The notes: a model not told the origin generated them from the sequence alone. A DNA stretch of 32,068 nt from Pseudomonadota bacterium (GCA_023393655.1 JAEWKP010000294.1:1-32068); one strand, 5' to 3'. Shown: positions 6,551-13,979, counted from the stretch's first letter. Numbers and translations are program-made.

Positions 6551-8068
6551 TCACGCAGCCCGGGTCTTCGGCTCGGGCAGGGCGGCAAGCGTGTCCATGA
6601 CGCGCTCGGCCGGCAGCGTGATCGTGACCTCGGTGCCGGCGCGCGGCCTGGATTTCAGGTGGAAGCCGCCGCCATGCAGGTCGATCAGCCCCTTGACGAT
6701 CGGCAGGCCGAGGCCCGAGCCCTGTTCGGCGGTCTTGATCGCGAGCGAGCCGCGCCCAAAACTCTGCATCACGATCGGGATTTCGTTCTCGGGGATGCCG
6801 GGGCCGGTATCGGTGACGGAAACATACTGCCCGCCCGTCGCGGTCCAGCCGACCTTGATCGTGATCTCGCCGCCCTGGGGCGTGAACTTGATCGCGTTCG
6901 AGAGCACGTTGAGGACGGCCTGCCGGATGGCGCGCTCGTCCGCCCAGACACGCGGCAATTGCGGTTCGGCCAGCGCGCGGATGCTCTGGCCCTTGGCCTT
7001 GGCGCGCAGCGCCAGCATGTGCTGGCAGTCCTCCACGACGCTTGGCAGCGAGAGCGCCTCCTCGTTCAGCTCGTATTTGCCGGCCTCGATCCGCGACAGG
7101 TCGAGGATTTCGTTGATCAGGTCGAGCAGATGCTGGCCCGATCCGTGGATATCGGCCGAGTATTCCTTGTAGGCGGCATTGGCATGCTCGCCGAAAATCT
7201 CGTTCTTCATCACCTCGGAGAAGCCGAGGATGGCGTTGAGCGGGGTGCGCAATTCGTGGCTCATCGTTGCCAGGAAGCGCGACTTGGCGAGGTTCGCCTC
7301 TTCCGCCTTGCGCCGCGCCTCGTCCGAATTGGCGTTGGCGGTTTCCAGTTCCGCGATCAGCGCGTCCTTCTCGGCCCGGAAGACGATTGAATCGACCGAG
7401 CTCGCATAGAGGCGGTTGGCCAGGAAGATGAAGAAGAGCTGAGCCGAGGCCGCCATCAGCGCCATGGTGACGCTGTCCATGTCGCGCCGGTCCCAGAAGA
7501 AGACCATGATCCCGGCGATGATCGGGGTCAGCCCGGCATAGACCGCGATCGGGATCGTCGCCGACAGCATCACGGTGAGCGCGCTGACGATCAAAAGAGC
7601 GGTGGTGACGAAGACCTTGGCGCCGGGAGCGTCGACCGGGACGAACAGCAGCAGCAGCAGCGACCATGCCAGGCCGTGCAGGCCCTCGGCGAAGGCAAAG
7701 AGCCGGCGCCAGCGCTTCAGCCGGACGTCGTCGGGGACCTTGGCGAGGAAGCGCCGCGCGATCAGCACGATGATCAGCGTCGTGAGCAGCACCGCGCCGC
7801 TCCACACCGCGACGATCGGGGTCGGCAGCCAGAGGCAGGCGGCGGCGGCGATGCCGAGCACCAGGACGAAGGTGCCGGCGGAGCCGGCGATCCGGTACTG
7901 CGCGAAGACACGCAGCAATTCGTTGTCGAAGGCGCGCTCGAGCCCGGTCGATGAAGTCAGCCGTTCGCGCGCGGACCTGACCTCGCGCGTGACCAGCTTC
8001 CGGCGCGCCACGGCCGAGGGGTCGGGTCCGCGCCCGCGCTGCACCTGTTCGGCCGTCACTTCCGTCAT
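6551..8068 (-). CDS. Membrane sensor histidine kinase, DivJ/PleC/PdhS-like
   Basis: The 505-residue product has a cytosolic N-terminus (1-60), six hydrophobic segments between about 63 and 220, a short coiled coil (230-262), a HisKA dimerisation domain with the phospho-acceptor His271 in 'ATMSHELRTPLNAILGFSEV', and a HATPase_c domain. The latter shows the N box 'NVLSNAIKFT', 'DTGPGIPENEI' and 'GSGLGLPIVK'. The 'LGFSEVMKNEIFG' helix is typical of the alphaproteobacterial DivJ/PleC/PdhS group that acts on DivK-type regulators (family knowledge; the partner here is inferred). There is no receiver domain and no response regulator nearby. The ATG at 8068 is chosen tentatively, with GAGGA about 14 bases upstream; another in-frame ATG lies at 8128. 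The divergent thermonuclease gene begins at 8156. Confidence 0.88.
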   Translation of the reverse strand: MTEVTAEQVQRGRGPDPSAVARRKLVTREVRSARERLTSSTGLERAFDNELLRVFAQYRIAGSAGTFVLVLGIAAAACLWLPTPIVAVWSGAVLLTTLIIVLIARRFLAKVPDDVRLKRWRRLFAFAEGLHGLAWSLLLLLFVPVDAPGAKVFVTTALLIVSALTVMLSATIPIAVYAGLTPIIAGIMVFFWDRRDMDSVTMALMAASAQLFFIFLANRLYASSVDSIVFRAEKDALIAELETANANSDEARRKAEEANLAKSRFLATMSHELRTPLNAILGFSEVMKNEIFGEHANAAYKEYSADIHGSGQHLLDLINEILDLSRIEAGKYELNEEALSLPSVVEDCQHMLALRAKAKGQSIRALAEPQLPRVWADERAIRQAVLNVLSNAIKFTPQGGEITIKVGWTATGGQYVSVTDTGPGIPENEIPIVMQSFGRGSLAIKTAEQGSGLGLPIVKGLIDLHGGGFHLKSRPRAGTEVTITLPAERVMDTLAALPEPKTRAA

Positions 8069-8155
8069 GGTCGGGAGCGTGTATCCTCGTTCGGCCGCTG
8101 CGACATGCAGGGGCCGGCTCGCCATCATGGACACCAAATCGTTAAGCTCTTCCTG

Positions 8156-8707
8156 ATGGCACCCTTCGGATTCGGTCGCTCCCGCTATGGACCTTTCGGC
8201 TGGCGCCGGGTCGGCCGGCCGGTCGACTTCGTCGTCGCGCTCGGCCTGCTCGGTTTCCTCGGTCTCGCCGGCGCGATCCTGCAATACCGCCTCGGTCCGG
8301 CGCGGGAGCTCGTCGGCGCAGCGCAGGCGATCGATGGCGATTCGATGCGCCTGCTCGGCGAGGAATTGCGGCTGGAGGGGATCGACGCGCCCGAATACCG
8401 CCAAAGCTGCACCGCGCGCGACGGCAGACCGCTTGCCTGCGGGCGTGAGGCGCGGCGCGCCCTGCCGGCGCTGTTCGCGCGCGGGGTTACGCGTTGCGAG
8501 ATCGGCAAGGCCGACCGCTACGGCCGCGGGCTCGCCCGTTGCCGGCAGGGCGAGATCGACATCAACGCGACGCTGGTGCGCGAAGGCCACGCGGTCTCCT
8601 ACGGCGCCTATCGTGCCGAGGAAGACGCGGCGCGGGCGGCCGGTCGCGGCATCTGGGCGACGCAGTTCGACCGCCCGGAGGCCTGGCGCCGCAGCCACTC
8701 CCGCTGA
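8156..8707 (+). CDS. Membrane-anchored thermonuclease (SNase-like) protein
   Basis: The 183-residue product has one N-terminal membrane segment (about residues 23-44) followed by a staphylococcal-nuclease domain. The catalytic set is complete by motif: 'AIDGDSMRL' (Asp62, equivalent to Asp21 of the Staphylococcus enzyme), 'LRLEGIDAPEYRQ' (Arg72, Asp77, Glu80) and 'DRYGRGLARC' (Arg124). It should therefore be an active Ca-dependent nuclease, probably displayed on the periplasmic face. Three extra cysteines (85, 95, 114) in or near the domain could form disulfides. The ATG at 8156 lacks a clear ribosome site; an in-frame ATG at 8105 would overlap the leader of the divergent kinase. Confidence 0.87.
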   Translation: MAPFGFGRSRYGPFGWRRVGRPVDFVVALGLLGFLGLAGAILQYRLGPARELVGAAQAIDGDSMRLLGEELRLEGIDAPEYRQSCTARDGRPLACGREARRALPALFARGVTRCEIGKADRYGRGLARCRQGEIDINATLVREGHAVSYGAYRAEEDAARAAGRGIWATQFDRPEAWRRSHSR

Positions 8708-8803
8708 GGCTTTCCGCCATGCTGGCGTCATGAAGCGCCGGCAATCCGGTTGACCTTCCGGCGTGGGCCGTGATCGGGTACGGCGACAGACGGAGAGGAT
8801 CCG

Positions 8804-9415
8804 ATGAAGCTCTATGACGGCGGGCGGGCCCCGAACCCACGACGGGTCCGCATCTTTTTCGCGGAGAAGGGTGTGCCGCTGCCGGAGCTCGTGCCGGTCG
8901 ACATCGCCAAGAAGGAGCATAAGACCGAGGCCTTCACCAGGCTGAATCCCGCCCAGCGCCTGCCCGTCCTCGAACTCGACGACGGCACCGCGCTCGCCGA
9001 GACGATCGCGATCTGCCGCTATCTCGAAGCACTGCACCCGCAGCCGCCATTGTTTGGCCGGGATGCGAAGGAACAGGCCACCATCGAGATGTGGAACCGG
9101 CGCGTCGAACTGGGCCTCTTCGCCAGCGTCGCCGCGATCTTCCGCCACAGCCACCCCTCGATGGCGGAGCTGGAGGAGCAGGTGCCGGAATGGGCCGAAG
9201 CCAATCGTGACCAGATGGACGACCATCTCTGGCTGATCGAGCTGCAGCTCGCGGCCAATCCCTTCATCTGCGGCGAGGCTCTGACGGTCGCCGACATCAC
9301 CGCCGGCATCGCCATCGACTTCATGAAGCCGTCGCGCGTGCCGCTGCCGGAGGATTTCGTCCATATCCGCCGCTGGCATGGCGCGCTGTCGGCCCGGCCG
9401 AGCTGGAAGGTCTGA
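8804..9415 (+). CDS. Glutathione S-transferase family protein
   Basis: The 203-residue product has the GST layout: an N-terminal thioredoxin-like domain with 'KLYDGGRAPNPRRVRIFFAEKG', the cis-Pro site 'NPAQRLPVLELDDG' and the glutathione-binding 'LAETIAICRYLEAL', followed by a helical C-terminal domain with 'GEALTVADITAGI' (the conserved N-capping Asp). The first-helix region holds no Cys and only Ser/Tyr-poor residues, so the catalytic residue is not obvious. A strong ribosome site (GGAGAGGA) precedes the ATG. The TGA stop overlaps the next start by one base (TGATG at 9413-9417), making this the first gene of a coupled run ending with a DNA glycosylase. Confidence 0.88.
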   Translation: MKLYDGGRAPNPRRVRIFFAEKGVPLPELVPVDIAKKEHKTEAFTRLNPAQRLPVLELDDGTALAETIAICRYLEALHPQPPLFGRDAKEQATIEMWNRRVELGLFASVAAIFRHSHPSMAELEEQVPEWAEANRDQMDDHLWLIELQLAANPFICGEALTVADITAGIAIDFMKPSRVPLPEDFVHIRRWHGALSARPSWKV

Positions 9416-9882
9416 TGCTGCGCCTGGTCCTGGCCCTGCTTGCCGCCCTGGCCTCGTCCGTTCCGGCGCCGGCCGCCGAAAGGCTGAGCGGCGAGGCGAT
9501 CGAGCGCGCCTTTCGCGGCAACACGGTGTCCGGCCGCTACACCAATGGTGGCTTCTTCACCGAGTATCACGACCCCAATGGCCAGGCGCTCGGCCACAAT
9601 GGCTGGCAGGCCAATACCGATGCCTGCTGGATCACCAAGCCGGACCGGATCTGCTATTATTACGGCCCGCAGAGCGACCGGACGGTGCATTGCTTCTCGG
9701 TCGAGATGAGTGGCGATCTCTATGTCCTGCGCAACAGCGGCAACGGCATGGTCAATGCGCTGGCCAAGGTTGAGCTCGGCAATCCCCGCGGCCATACCGA
9801 CAACGGCACGCCCTGGTACTGCGACGGGTTGATCTCGCGGGGGGCCGAGCCCCCGATGAGCCGGAAACTGGCGCGGCGCTGA
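9415..9882 (+). CDS. Secreted four-cysteine protein, paralogue A (unknown function)
   Basis: The 155-residue product has a signal peptide (1-21, ending APA-AE) and a compact domain not assigned to a function. It begins 'ERLSGEAIERAFRGNTVSGRY' and contains 'EYHDPNG', 'NTDACWITKPD', 'CYYYGPQ', 'HCFSVE.SGDL' and 'WYCDGLISRG'. Four cysteines are all shared with the next gene, which fits two disulfides in the periplasm. The opening LSG...GNTVSG stretch resembles several small alphaproteobacterial periplasmic protein families, but I cannot name one with confidence. Start and stop both overlap neighbours by one base, so it is translated as part of a chain. Confidence 0.8.
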   Translation: MLRLVLALLAALASSVPAPAAERLSGEAIERAFRGNTVSGRYTNGGFFTEYHDPNGQALGHNGWQANTDACWITKPDRICYYYGPQSDRTVHCFSVEMSGDLYVLRNSGNGMVNALAKVELGNPRGHTDNGTPWYCDGLISRGAEPPMSRKLARR

Positions 9883-10349
9883 TGTCCTGGTTTGCAGGCC
9901 TCGCGATTCTTGCCTTGAGTCTGCTGGCGGCGGCCCAGGCTGCGGCCGTCGAACGATTGAGCGGCGAGCAGATCAGGCAGCTCTTCGAGGGCAACACCGT
10001 CTCGGGCCGCTATTCCGGCAGCAACCTGCCGTTCAGCGAATATCATCACGCCGATGGCCGGGCGAGCGGGCATAATCGCAACGTCACGAACACCGATGCC
10101 TGCTGGATCACGACCCCGGACGCCGTCTGCTATTACTACGGTCCGCAGGAGAAGCGCCGCACCTATTGCTTCACCATCGAGACCAGCGGCGACCTCATCG
10201 TCATCCGCAGCCGCCCGAGCGGCCGCATCAACGGCCTCGCCCGCGTCGAGAAGGGCGATCCTTACGGCTACGCCGCGAGGAAATCCGACTGGGTTTGCGA
10301 CGGGCTGATCTCGCAGGTGCCGGGCCGGTCGCGGCTGGCGCGGCGATGA
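9882..10349 (+). CDS. Secreted four-cysteine protein, paralogue B (unknown function)
   Basis: This 155-residue product is a tandem paralogue of the preceding one. It has a signal peptide (about 1-22, 'AAAQAAAVE') and the same motifs in the same order: 'RLSGEQIRQLFEGNTVSGRY', 'EYHHADGRA.GHN', 'NTDACWITTPD', 'CYYYGPQ', 'YCFTIETSGDL', 'WVCDGLIS' and a C-terminal 'RLARR'. All four cysteines are kept. The ATG overlaps the preceding TGA by one base, and its own TGA overlaps the glycosylase start as ATGA. Two different paralogues kept side by side suggest either two ligands or a heteromeric pair; that is inference. Confidence 0.8.
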   Translation: MSWFAGLAILALSLLAAAQAAAVERLSGEQIRQLFEGNTVSGRYSGSNLPFSEYHHADGRASGHNRNVTNTDACWITTPDAVCYYYGPQEKRRTYCFTIETSGDLIVIRSRPSGRINGLARVEKGDPYGYAARKSDWVCDGLISQVPGRSRLARR

Positions 10350-10972
10350 ACGCGACGGAGCGGCTCGACGCGGTGCTGGCGGAGCTGCGTGCCTGCCGCA
10401 TCTGCCGCGATGAGCCTCGCTACCTGCCGCCCTTGCCGCATCAGCCCCGCCCGGTCATCCAGGCATCGGTGACGGCCAGGATCTGCGTCGCCGGCCAGGC
10501 GCCGGGCACGCGTGTCCATGCCAGCGGCCGGCCCTTCACCGATCCCTCGGGCGTGCGCCTGAGGACCTGGCTCGGCATCGACGAGACGGTGTTCTACGAT
10601 GCGGCGAAGGTCGCCGTGGTACCGATGGGGTTCTGCTTTCCCGGCCTCGACGCCAAGGGCGGCGACAAGCCGCCGCGGCGGGAATGCGCGCCGACCTGGC
10701 AGGAGCGTGTCTTCGCGGCATTGCCCCGGATCGAGCTCGTGCTGGCGATCGGGCGCTATGCTCAGAACTGGCATCTCGGCCCGAACGAGGCCGCCAATCT
10801 CTCCGCCACCGTCGCCAACTGGCGCGAGATTCTTGGCCGGCCGGTCCTGCCGCGCGTCCTGCCCTTGCCGCACCCGTCCTGGCGCAACAATGCCTGGCTC
10901 AAGCGCAACCCGTGGTTCGAGGAAGAGCTCGTACCCGTTCTGCGCGAAGAGGTGGCGCGGCTGCTGCGCTGA
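10346..10972 (+). CDS. Uracil-DNA glycosylase superfamily protein, Fe-S type
   Basis: The 208-residue product has superfamily motif 1 as 'VAGQAPGTRVHASGRPFTDPSG' (residues 48-69) and a C-terminal 'PLPHPSWRNN' motif with the conserved His. Four cysteines at 17, 20, 97 and 114 (CxxC near the N-terminus, then C-x16-C) are placed like the [4Fe-4S] ligands of family 4/5 uracil-DNA glycosylases, although 'CFPGLDAKGGDKPPRREC' differs from the usual 'PPGNR' version. Motif 1 lacks the usual GEAPG Glu (here Gln51). Substrate range is therefore uncertain. The start at 10346 makes an ATGA overlap with the upstream secreted-protein gene, which is a surprising partner for a cytosolic repair enzyme. Confidence 0.85.
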   Translation: MNATERLDAVLAELRACRICRDEPRYLPPLPHQPRPVIQASVTARICVAGQAPGTRVHASGRPFTDPSGVRLRTWLGIDETVFYDAAKVAVVPMGFCFPGLDAKGGDKPPRRECAPTWQERVFAALPRIELVLAIGRYAQNWHLGPNEAANLSATVANWREILGRPVLPRVLPLPHPSWRNNAWLKRNPWFEEELVPVLREEVARLLR

Positions 10973-10981
10973 CAGGCTCGT

Positions 10982-11365
10982 TCAGTAGCGGAAGGGGCTG
11001 GAATCGAGCCCGCGATTGACCTGGCCGCGCACGCCGACAACCGAGCGGACGGGTCCCAGCGCCGTCTCTCCCCGGGTTTCGAGATAGACCAGTCCATCGG
11101 CGCGGCTGCCGTAGCCATTGCGCGAACTCTTGCCGAACTCGGCGCGGACCGAACCGCCGGCCCGCACGCAGAACGCGGAGCCCTCCACCCGGACGAATCC
11201 GGCGCCGTATTCGGGGCAGGGGCGGGCGGCGGCGCCGGGCTTGGGAGCGGGCTTGGCGGAGGCTTCATGCGGCGCGGGCTTTCGCGGCAGCGGCTCGCCG
11301 ATCGACTGTGCCGAGGCTGCGGTTGCGAGGCCGGACAGAAGCAGGGCGAGGGCAGTGCGGAGCAT
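10982..11365 (-). CDS. Short secreted protein resembling the N-terminus of Porin_2 porins
   Basis: The 127-residue product has a signal peptide (1-19, cleavage after ASA) and a Pro/Ala/Lys-rich linker (22-48). It then has 'CPEYGAGFVRVEGSAFCVRAGGSVRAEFG' between Cys50 and about residue 78, followed by 'GLVYLETRGETALGPVRSVVGVRGQV'. This closely recalls the first beta-strands of alphaproteobacterial Porin_2 (Omp2b-like) proteins, which read C..YGAGF..IPGT..C...GGYVR and continue with a second strand of the 'L..ET.T..G..R' type. The rest of the barrel is absent and the reading frame ends normally after 'SPFRY'. It may be a decayed or domesticated porin fragment, or a small periplasmic protein with its own role. 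It is convergent with the glycosylase gene, 9 bases apart. Confidence 0.72.
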   Translation of the reverse strand: MLRTALALLLSGLATAASAQSIGEPLPRKPAPHEASAKPAPKPGAAARPCPEYGAGFVRVEGSAFCVRAGGSVRAEFGKSSRNGYGSRADGLVYLETRGETALGPVRSVVGVRGQVNRGLDSSPFRY

Positions 11366-11461
11366 GGCTGGAATCCGAGGCGACGATCCCTGCTACTGAG
11401 CCAGCAAGGCGCAGTTGTGGCAAGGTCGCCGGCTCTCCGCCGGCTCTCGGCCCGCCAATAG

Positions 11462-11484
11462 AAAACCCCGGCTTGCGCCGGGGT
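11462..11484 (-). terminator. Rho-independent terminator of the first TRAP binding-protein gene
   Basis: On the minus strand an 8-bp perfect stem (ACCCCGGC / GCCGGGGT, including the A-T closing pair) with a GCAA loop is followed directly by a run of T residues. It lies about 30 bases after the stop codon of the TRAP protein gene at 11515. This is a canonical intrinsic terminator. Confidence 0.85.
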
Positions 11485-11514
11485 GAGTATCGCTCGCGCC
11501 ACGGCTCCGTTGGA

Positions 11515-12609
11515 TCAGAGCTGGTTCGAAACGCGCGAGCGGATCAGGAAGTTGTCGAATGTATATTCGGCGATCTGGAACCAGAGATATTCGTCGCCGC
11601 GGAAGGCCGACATCGAATCGTAGAGCTTCTTGAAGTCCGGGTTCTTGGCGGAGGTTTCGGCATAGACCTCCTTCGAGGACTTCAGGCAGGCTTCGAGGAT
11701 CTCCTGCGAGAACGGCCTGAGTTGCGCACCGCCGGCGACGAGGCGCTTCAGCGCGGCCGGATTGCGGGCATCATATTTCGCCTGCATGTCGATATTGGCC
11801 TGGGCGGCGGCCGTGGTGAGCAGCGACTTGTAGGTCTTCGGCAGCTCGTTCCATTTCGCCGTGTTGATGAAGAAATGCAGCGCCGCGCCGCCCTCCCACC
11901 AGCCGGGATAGTAGTAGTAGGGCGCAACCTTGTTGAAGCCGAGCTTCTCGTCATCGGCCGGGCCGACCCATTCGGCCGCATCGATCGTGCCCTTTTCGAG
12001 TGCCGGATAGATGTCGCCGCCGCCGATCTGCTGCGGCACGACGCCGAGCTTGCTCACCACCTGCCCGGCGAAGCCGCCGATGCGCATCTTGACACCTTGC
12101 AGGTCGGCGACCGTCTTGATCTCCTTGCGGAACCAACCGCCCATCTGGCAGCCGGTATTGCCGCCGGGCAGGGCGTAGATGTTGGCCTTCTTGTAGAACT
12201 CGTTCAGAAGCTCGTTGCCGCCGCCATGGTAGAACCAGGCATTCTGCTGGCGCGAATTCAGCCCGAACGGCACGGCGGTGCCGAAGGCGAAGGTCGGGTC
12301 CTTTCCGACATAGTAATAGGACGCGGTGTGGCACATCTCGACCGTGCCGTTGGTGACCGCGTCCGCGGCTTGCAGGGCCGGCACGATCTCGCCCGCCGCG
12401 AAGACCTGGATCTGGAACTTGCCGTCCGTCGCTTCCGAGACCGCCTTCGCCAGCACCTCCGATGCGCCGAAGATCGTGTCGAGCGATTTCGGGAAGGACG
12501 AAGTGACGCGCCATCTCACCTCGGGCATGGACTGTGCGATGGCCGGGCTCGCGATCGCCCCGGCGGCAGCTCCGGCCCCGGCAACCTTCAAGAAATGACG
12601 ACGACTCAT
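11515..12609 (-). CDS. TRAP transporter solute-binding protein, TakP-like (copy 1)
   Basis: The 364-residue product is a DctP-type periplasmic binding protein. It opens with a twin-arginine signal 'MSRRHFLKVAGAGAAAGAIA' cleaved near ASPAIA-Q. 'VRWRVTSSFPKSLDTIFG' follows, then 'GKFQIQVFAAGEIVPALQAADAVTNG', 'MRIGGFAGQVVSKLG', 'GGGDIYPALEKGTIDAAEWVGP' and 'YYYYPGWWEGG'. This pattern fits the TakP group, which binds 2-oxoacids as Na-linked substrates (family knowledge). GGGGAGGG lies about 9 bases before the ATG at 12609. No small or large TRAP membrane subunits (DctQ/DctM) are in the window. It has its own terminator and upstream region, so it is transcribed separately from copy 2, with which it shares most motifs. 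Confidence 0.92.
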   Translation of the reverse strand: MSRRHFLKVAGAGAAAGAIASPAIAQSMPEVRWRVTSSFPKSLDTIFGASEVLAKAVSEATDGKFQIQVFAAGEIVPALQAADAVTNGTVEMCHTASYYYVGKDPTFAFGTAVPFGLNSRQQNAWFYHGGGNELLNEFYKKANIYALPGGNTGCQMGGWFRKEIKTVADLQGVKMRIGGFAGQVVSKLGVVPQQIGGGDIYPALEKGTIDAAEWVGPADDEKLGFNKVAPYYYYPGWWEGGAALHFFINTAKWNELPKTYKSLLTTAAAQANIDMQAKYDARNPAALKRLVAGGAQLRPFSQEILEACLKSSKEVYAETSAKNPDFKKLYDSMSAFRGDEYLWFQIAEYTFDNFLIRSRVSNQL

Positions 12610-12704
12610 CGATTTTGCCCTCCCCAAGGCCATGCACGCCGGTTTTTCCGGTCGTCGCGAACGCCTGTGAGGAAAGCAGGTCTGCCGGCGGGCGCAAGAG
12701 GAAT

Positions 12705-12758
12705 TTGCATGGCAATCATGCAATTTCGTCATGAATCGGCTTCGAACCTTCTCGAAGC
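12705..12758. promoter_or_regulatory. Two inverted repeats in the leader of TRAP gene copy 1
   Basis: The 186-base gap between the two TRAP genes carries two operator-like inverted repeats: TTGCATG-gcaat-CATGCAA (12705-12723) and GCTTCGA-accttc-less TCGAAGC (arms at 12739-12745 and 12752-12758, 6-base spacer). They lie about 100-150 bases upstream of the start codon at 12609. Their placement suits a transcription-factor site; which factor is unknown. Confidence 0.35.
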
Positions 12759-12795
12759 GCGATCGATGAGAACGTGCGTTCAGCCGCTTCGTTGC

Positions 12796-12826
12796 AAAAA
12801 AAGAGGCCCGGCTTTCGCCGGGCCTC
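12796..12826 (-). terminator. Rho-independent terminator of the second TRAP binding-protein gene
   Basis: On the minus strand a 10-bp perfect stem (arms 12803-12812 and 12817-12826) with a GAAA tetraloop is followed by a run of seven T residues. It lies 32 bases after the stop of the TRAP protein gene at 12858 and is a strong intrinsic terminator. Confidence 0.92.
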
Positions 12827-12857
12827 CTGTCGATGAGCCGTCGTGGCGCGGGGTCGC

Positions 12858-13943
12858 TCAGCGGGCGCGCGTCCGGACCTGGAAGACGTCGAAGCTGAGT
12901 TCGGCGACCTGCCACCAGAGATACTGGTCGGAGCGGAAGGCGGCCATGGCCTCGATCGCCTTCTTGAAATCCGGGTTCTTGGCCGAGATTTCGGCATAGA
13001 GCTCGTTGGAGGCCTTGAGGCAGGCTTCCATCACGTCCTGCGGGAAGGGGCGCAACTGCGTGCCGGCCGCGACCAGGCGCTTCAACGCCGGCGGGTTCAC
13101 CACGTCGTACTTCGCCGACATCTGCGTGTTGGCATAGGTGCAGGCGGCCGTCAGCGCGGCCTGGTAGGCCTTCGGCAGGGCGTTCCACTTCTCCAGGTTG
13201 ACGAAGGCGTGGACGGTCGGCCCCCCCTCCCAGAAGCCCGGATAGTAATAGTACGGCGCGACCTTCGAGAAGCCGAGCTTCTCGTCGTCATAGGGGCCGA
13301 CCCATTCGGCGCCGTCGATCGTGCCCTTTTCGAGCGCCGGATAGATGTCGCCGCCGCCGAGCTGCTGCGGCACGAGGCCGAGCTTCTGCAGCACCGAGCC
13401 GGCGATGCCGCCGATGCGCATCTTCAGGCCCTGAATGTCGGCGACCGACTTGATCTCCTTGCGGAACCAGCCGCCCATCTGCGCGCCGGTATTGCCGCAA
13501 GGCAGGCCGTAGGCGTTGAACTTCTTGTAGAACTCGTTGAACATCTCGTTGCCGCCATGCTGGAACAGCCAGGCGTTCTGCATGCGGGCATTGAGGCCGA
13601 ACGGCACCGAGGCGGCGATCGCGAAGGTCGGGTCCTTGCCGACATAGTAATACGAGACGGTATGCGCCATCTCGACGGTGTTGTTCGTGACCGCATCGAG
13701 GGCCTGCAGGGCCGGAACGATTTCGCCGGCCGCGAAGACCTGGATCTGGAACTTGCCGTCGGTCAGTTCGGAGACCATCTTGGCCATGACCTCGGCGCCG
13801 CCGTAGATCGTGTCGAGGGATTTCGGGAAGCTGGACGCCAGGCGCCACTTGATCTCCGGGTTTGACTGGGCGACGGCCGGCATGGCGACGGCGGTCGCGG
13901 CGGCACCGGCCGCGGCGGTCTGGATAAACTGACGGCGCTTCAT
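12858..13943 (-). CDS. TRAP transporter solute-binding protein, TakP-like (copy 2)
   Basis: The 361-residue product is a paralogue of the preceding TRAP protein, aligning end to end with high similarity. Its signal peptide is 'MKRRQFIQTAAAGAAATAVA' with a twin-arginine-like KRRQFI core, cleaved near AVA-QS. Family motifs are 'IKWRLASSFPKSLDTIYGGAE', 'FQIQVFAAGEIVPALQALDAV', 'MRIGGIAGSVLQKLG', 'GGGDIYPALEKGTIDGAEW' and 'YYYYPGFWEGG'. GAGGAGA precedes the ATG. The two copies differ around the ligand-proximal 'CHTASYYYVG'/'AHTVSYYYVG' and 'GNTGCQ'/'GNTGAQ' positions, so ligand preference may differ. As with copy 1, no membrane subunits are nearby. A 10-bp palindrome GTTTCGAAAC lies 37 bases upstream of the start. 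Confidence 0.92.
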   Translation of the reverse strand: MKRRQFIQTAAAGAAATAVAMPAVAQSNPEIKWRLASSFPKSLDTIYGGAEVMAKMVSELTDGKFQIQVFAAGEIVPALQALDAVTNNTVEMAHTVSYYYVGKDPTFAIAASVPFGLNARMQNAWLFQHGGNEMFNEFYKKFNAYGLPCGNTGAQMGGWFRKEIKSVADIQGLKMRIGGIAGSVLQKLGLVPQQLGGGDIYPALEKGTIDGAEWVGPYDDEKLGFSKVAPYYYYPGFWEGGPTVHAFVNLEKWNALPKAYQAALTAACTYANTQMSAKYDVVNPPALKRLVAAGTQLRPFPQDVMEACLKASNELYAEISAKNPDFKKAIEAMAAFRSDQYLWWQVAELSFDVFQVRTRAR

Positions 13944-13979
13944 CTAGGCACTCTCCTCGGATGTTCGGTGGATGCGGAC

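Noticed and set aside
8069..9379. N-terminal extension of the histidine kinase frame to 942 residues
   Set aside because: The extra sequence is antisense to the thermonuclease and GST genes, both of which have intact catalytic or family motifs.
11308..12999. A plus-strand open frame of 563 residues
   Set aside because: It is antisense to the TRAP protein gene and part of its neighbour, and reflects GC-rich codon shadowing; both terminators cross it.
12610..13188. Upstream extension of TRAP copy 1 to 557 residues
   Set aside because: It would run through the terminator and coding part of copy 2; the twin-arginine signal and GGGGAGGG site fix the start at 12609.
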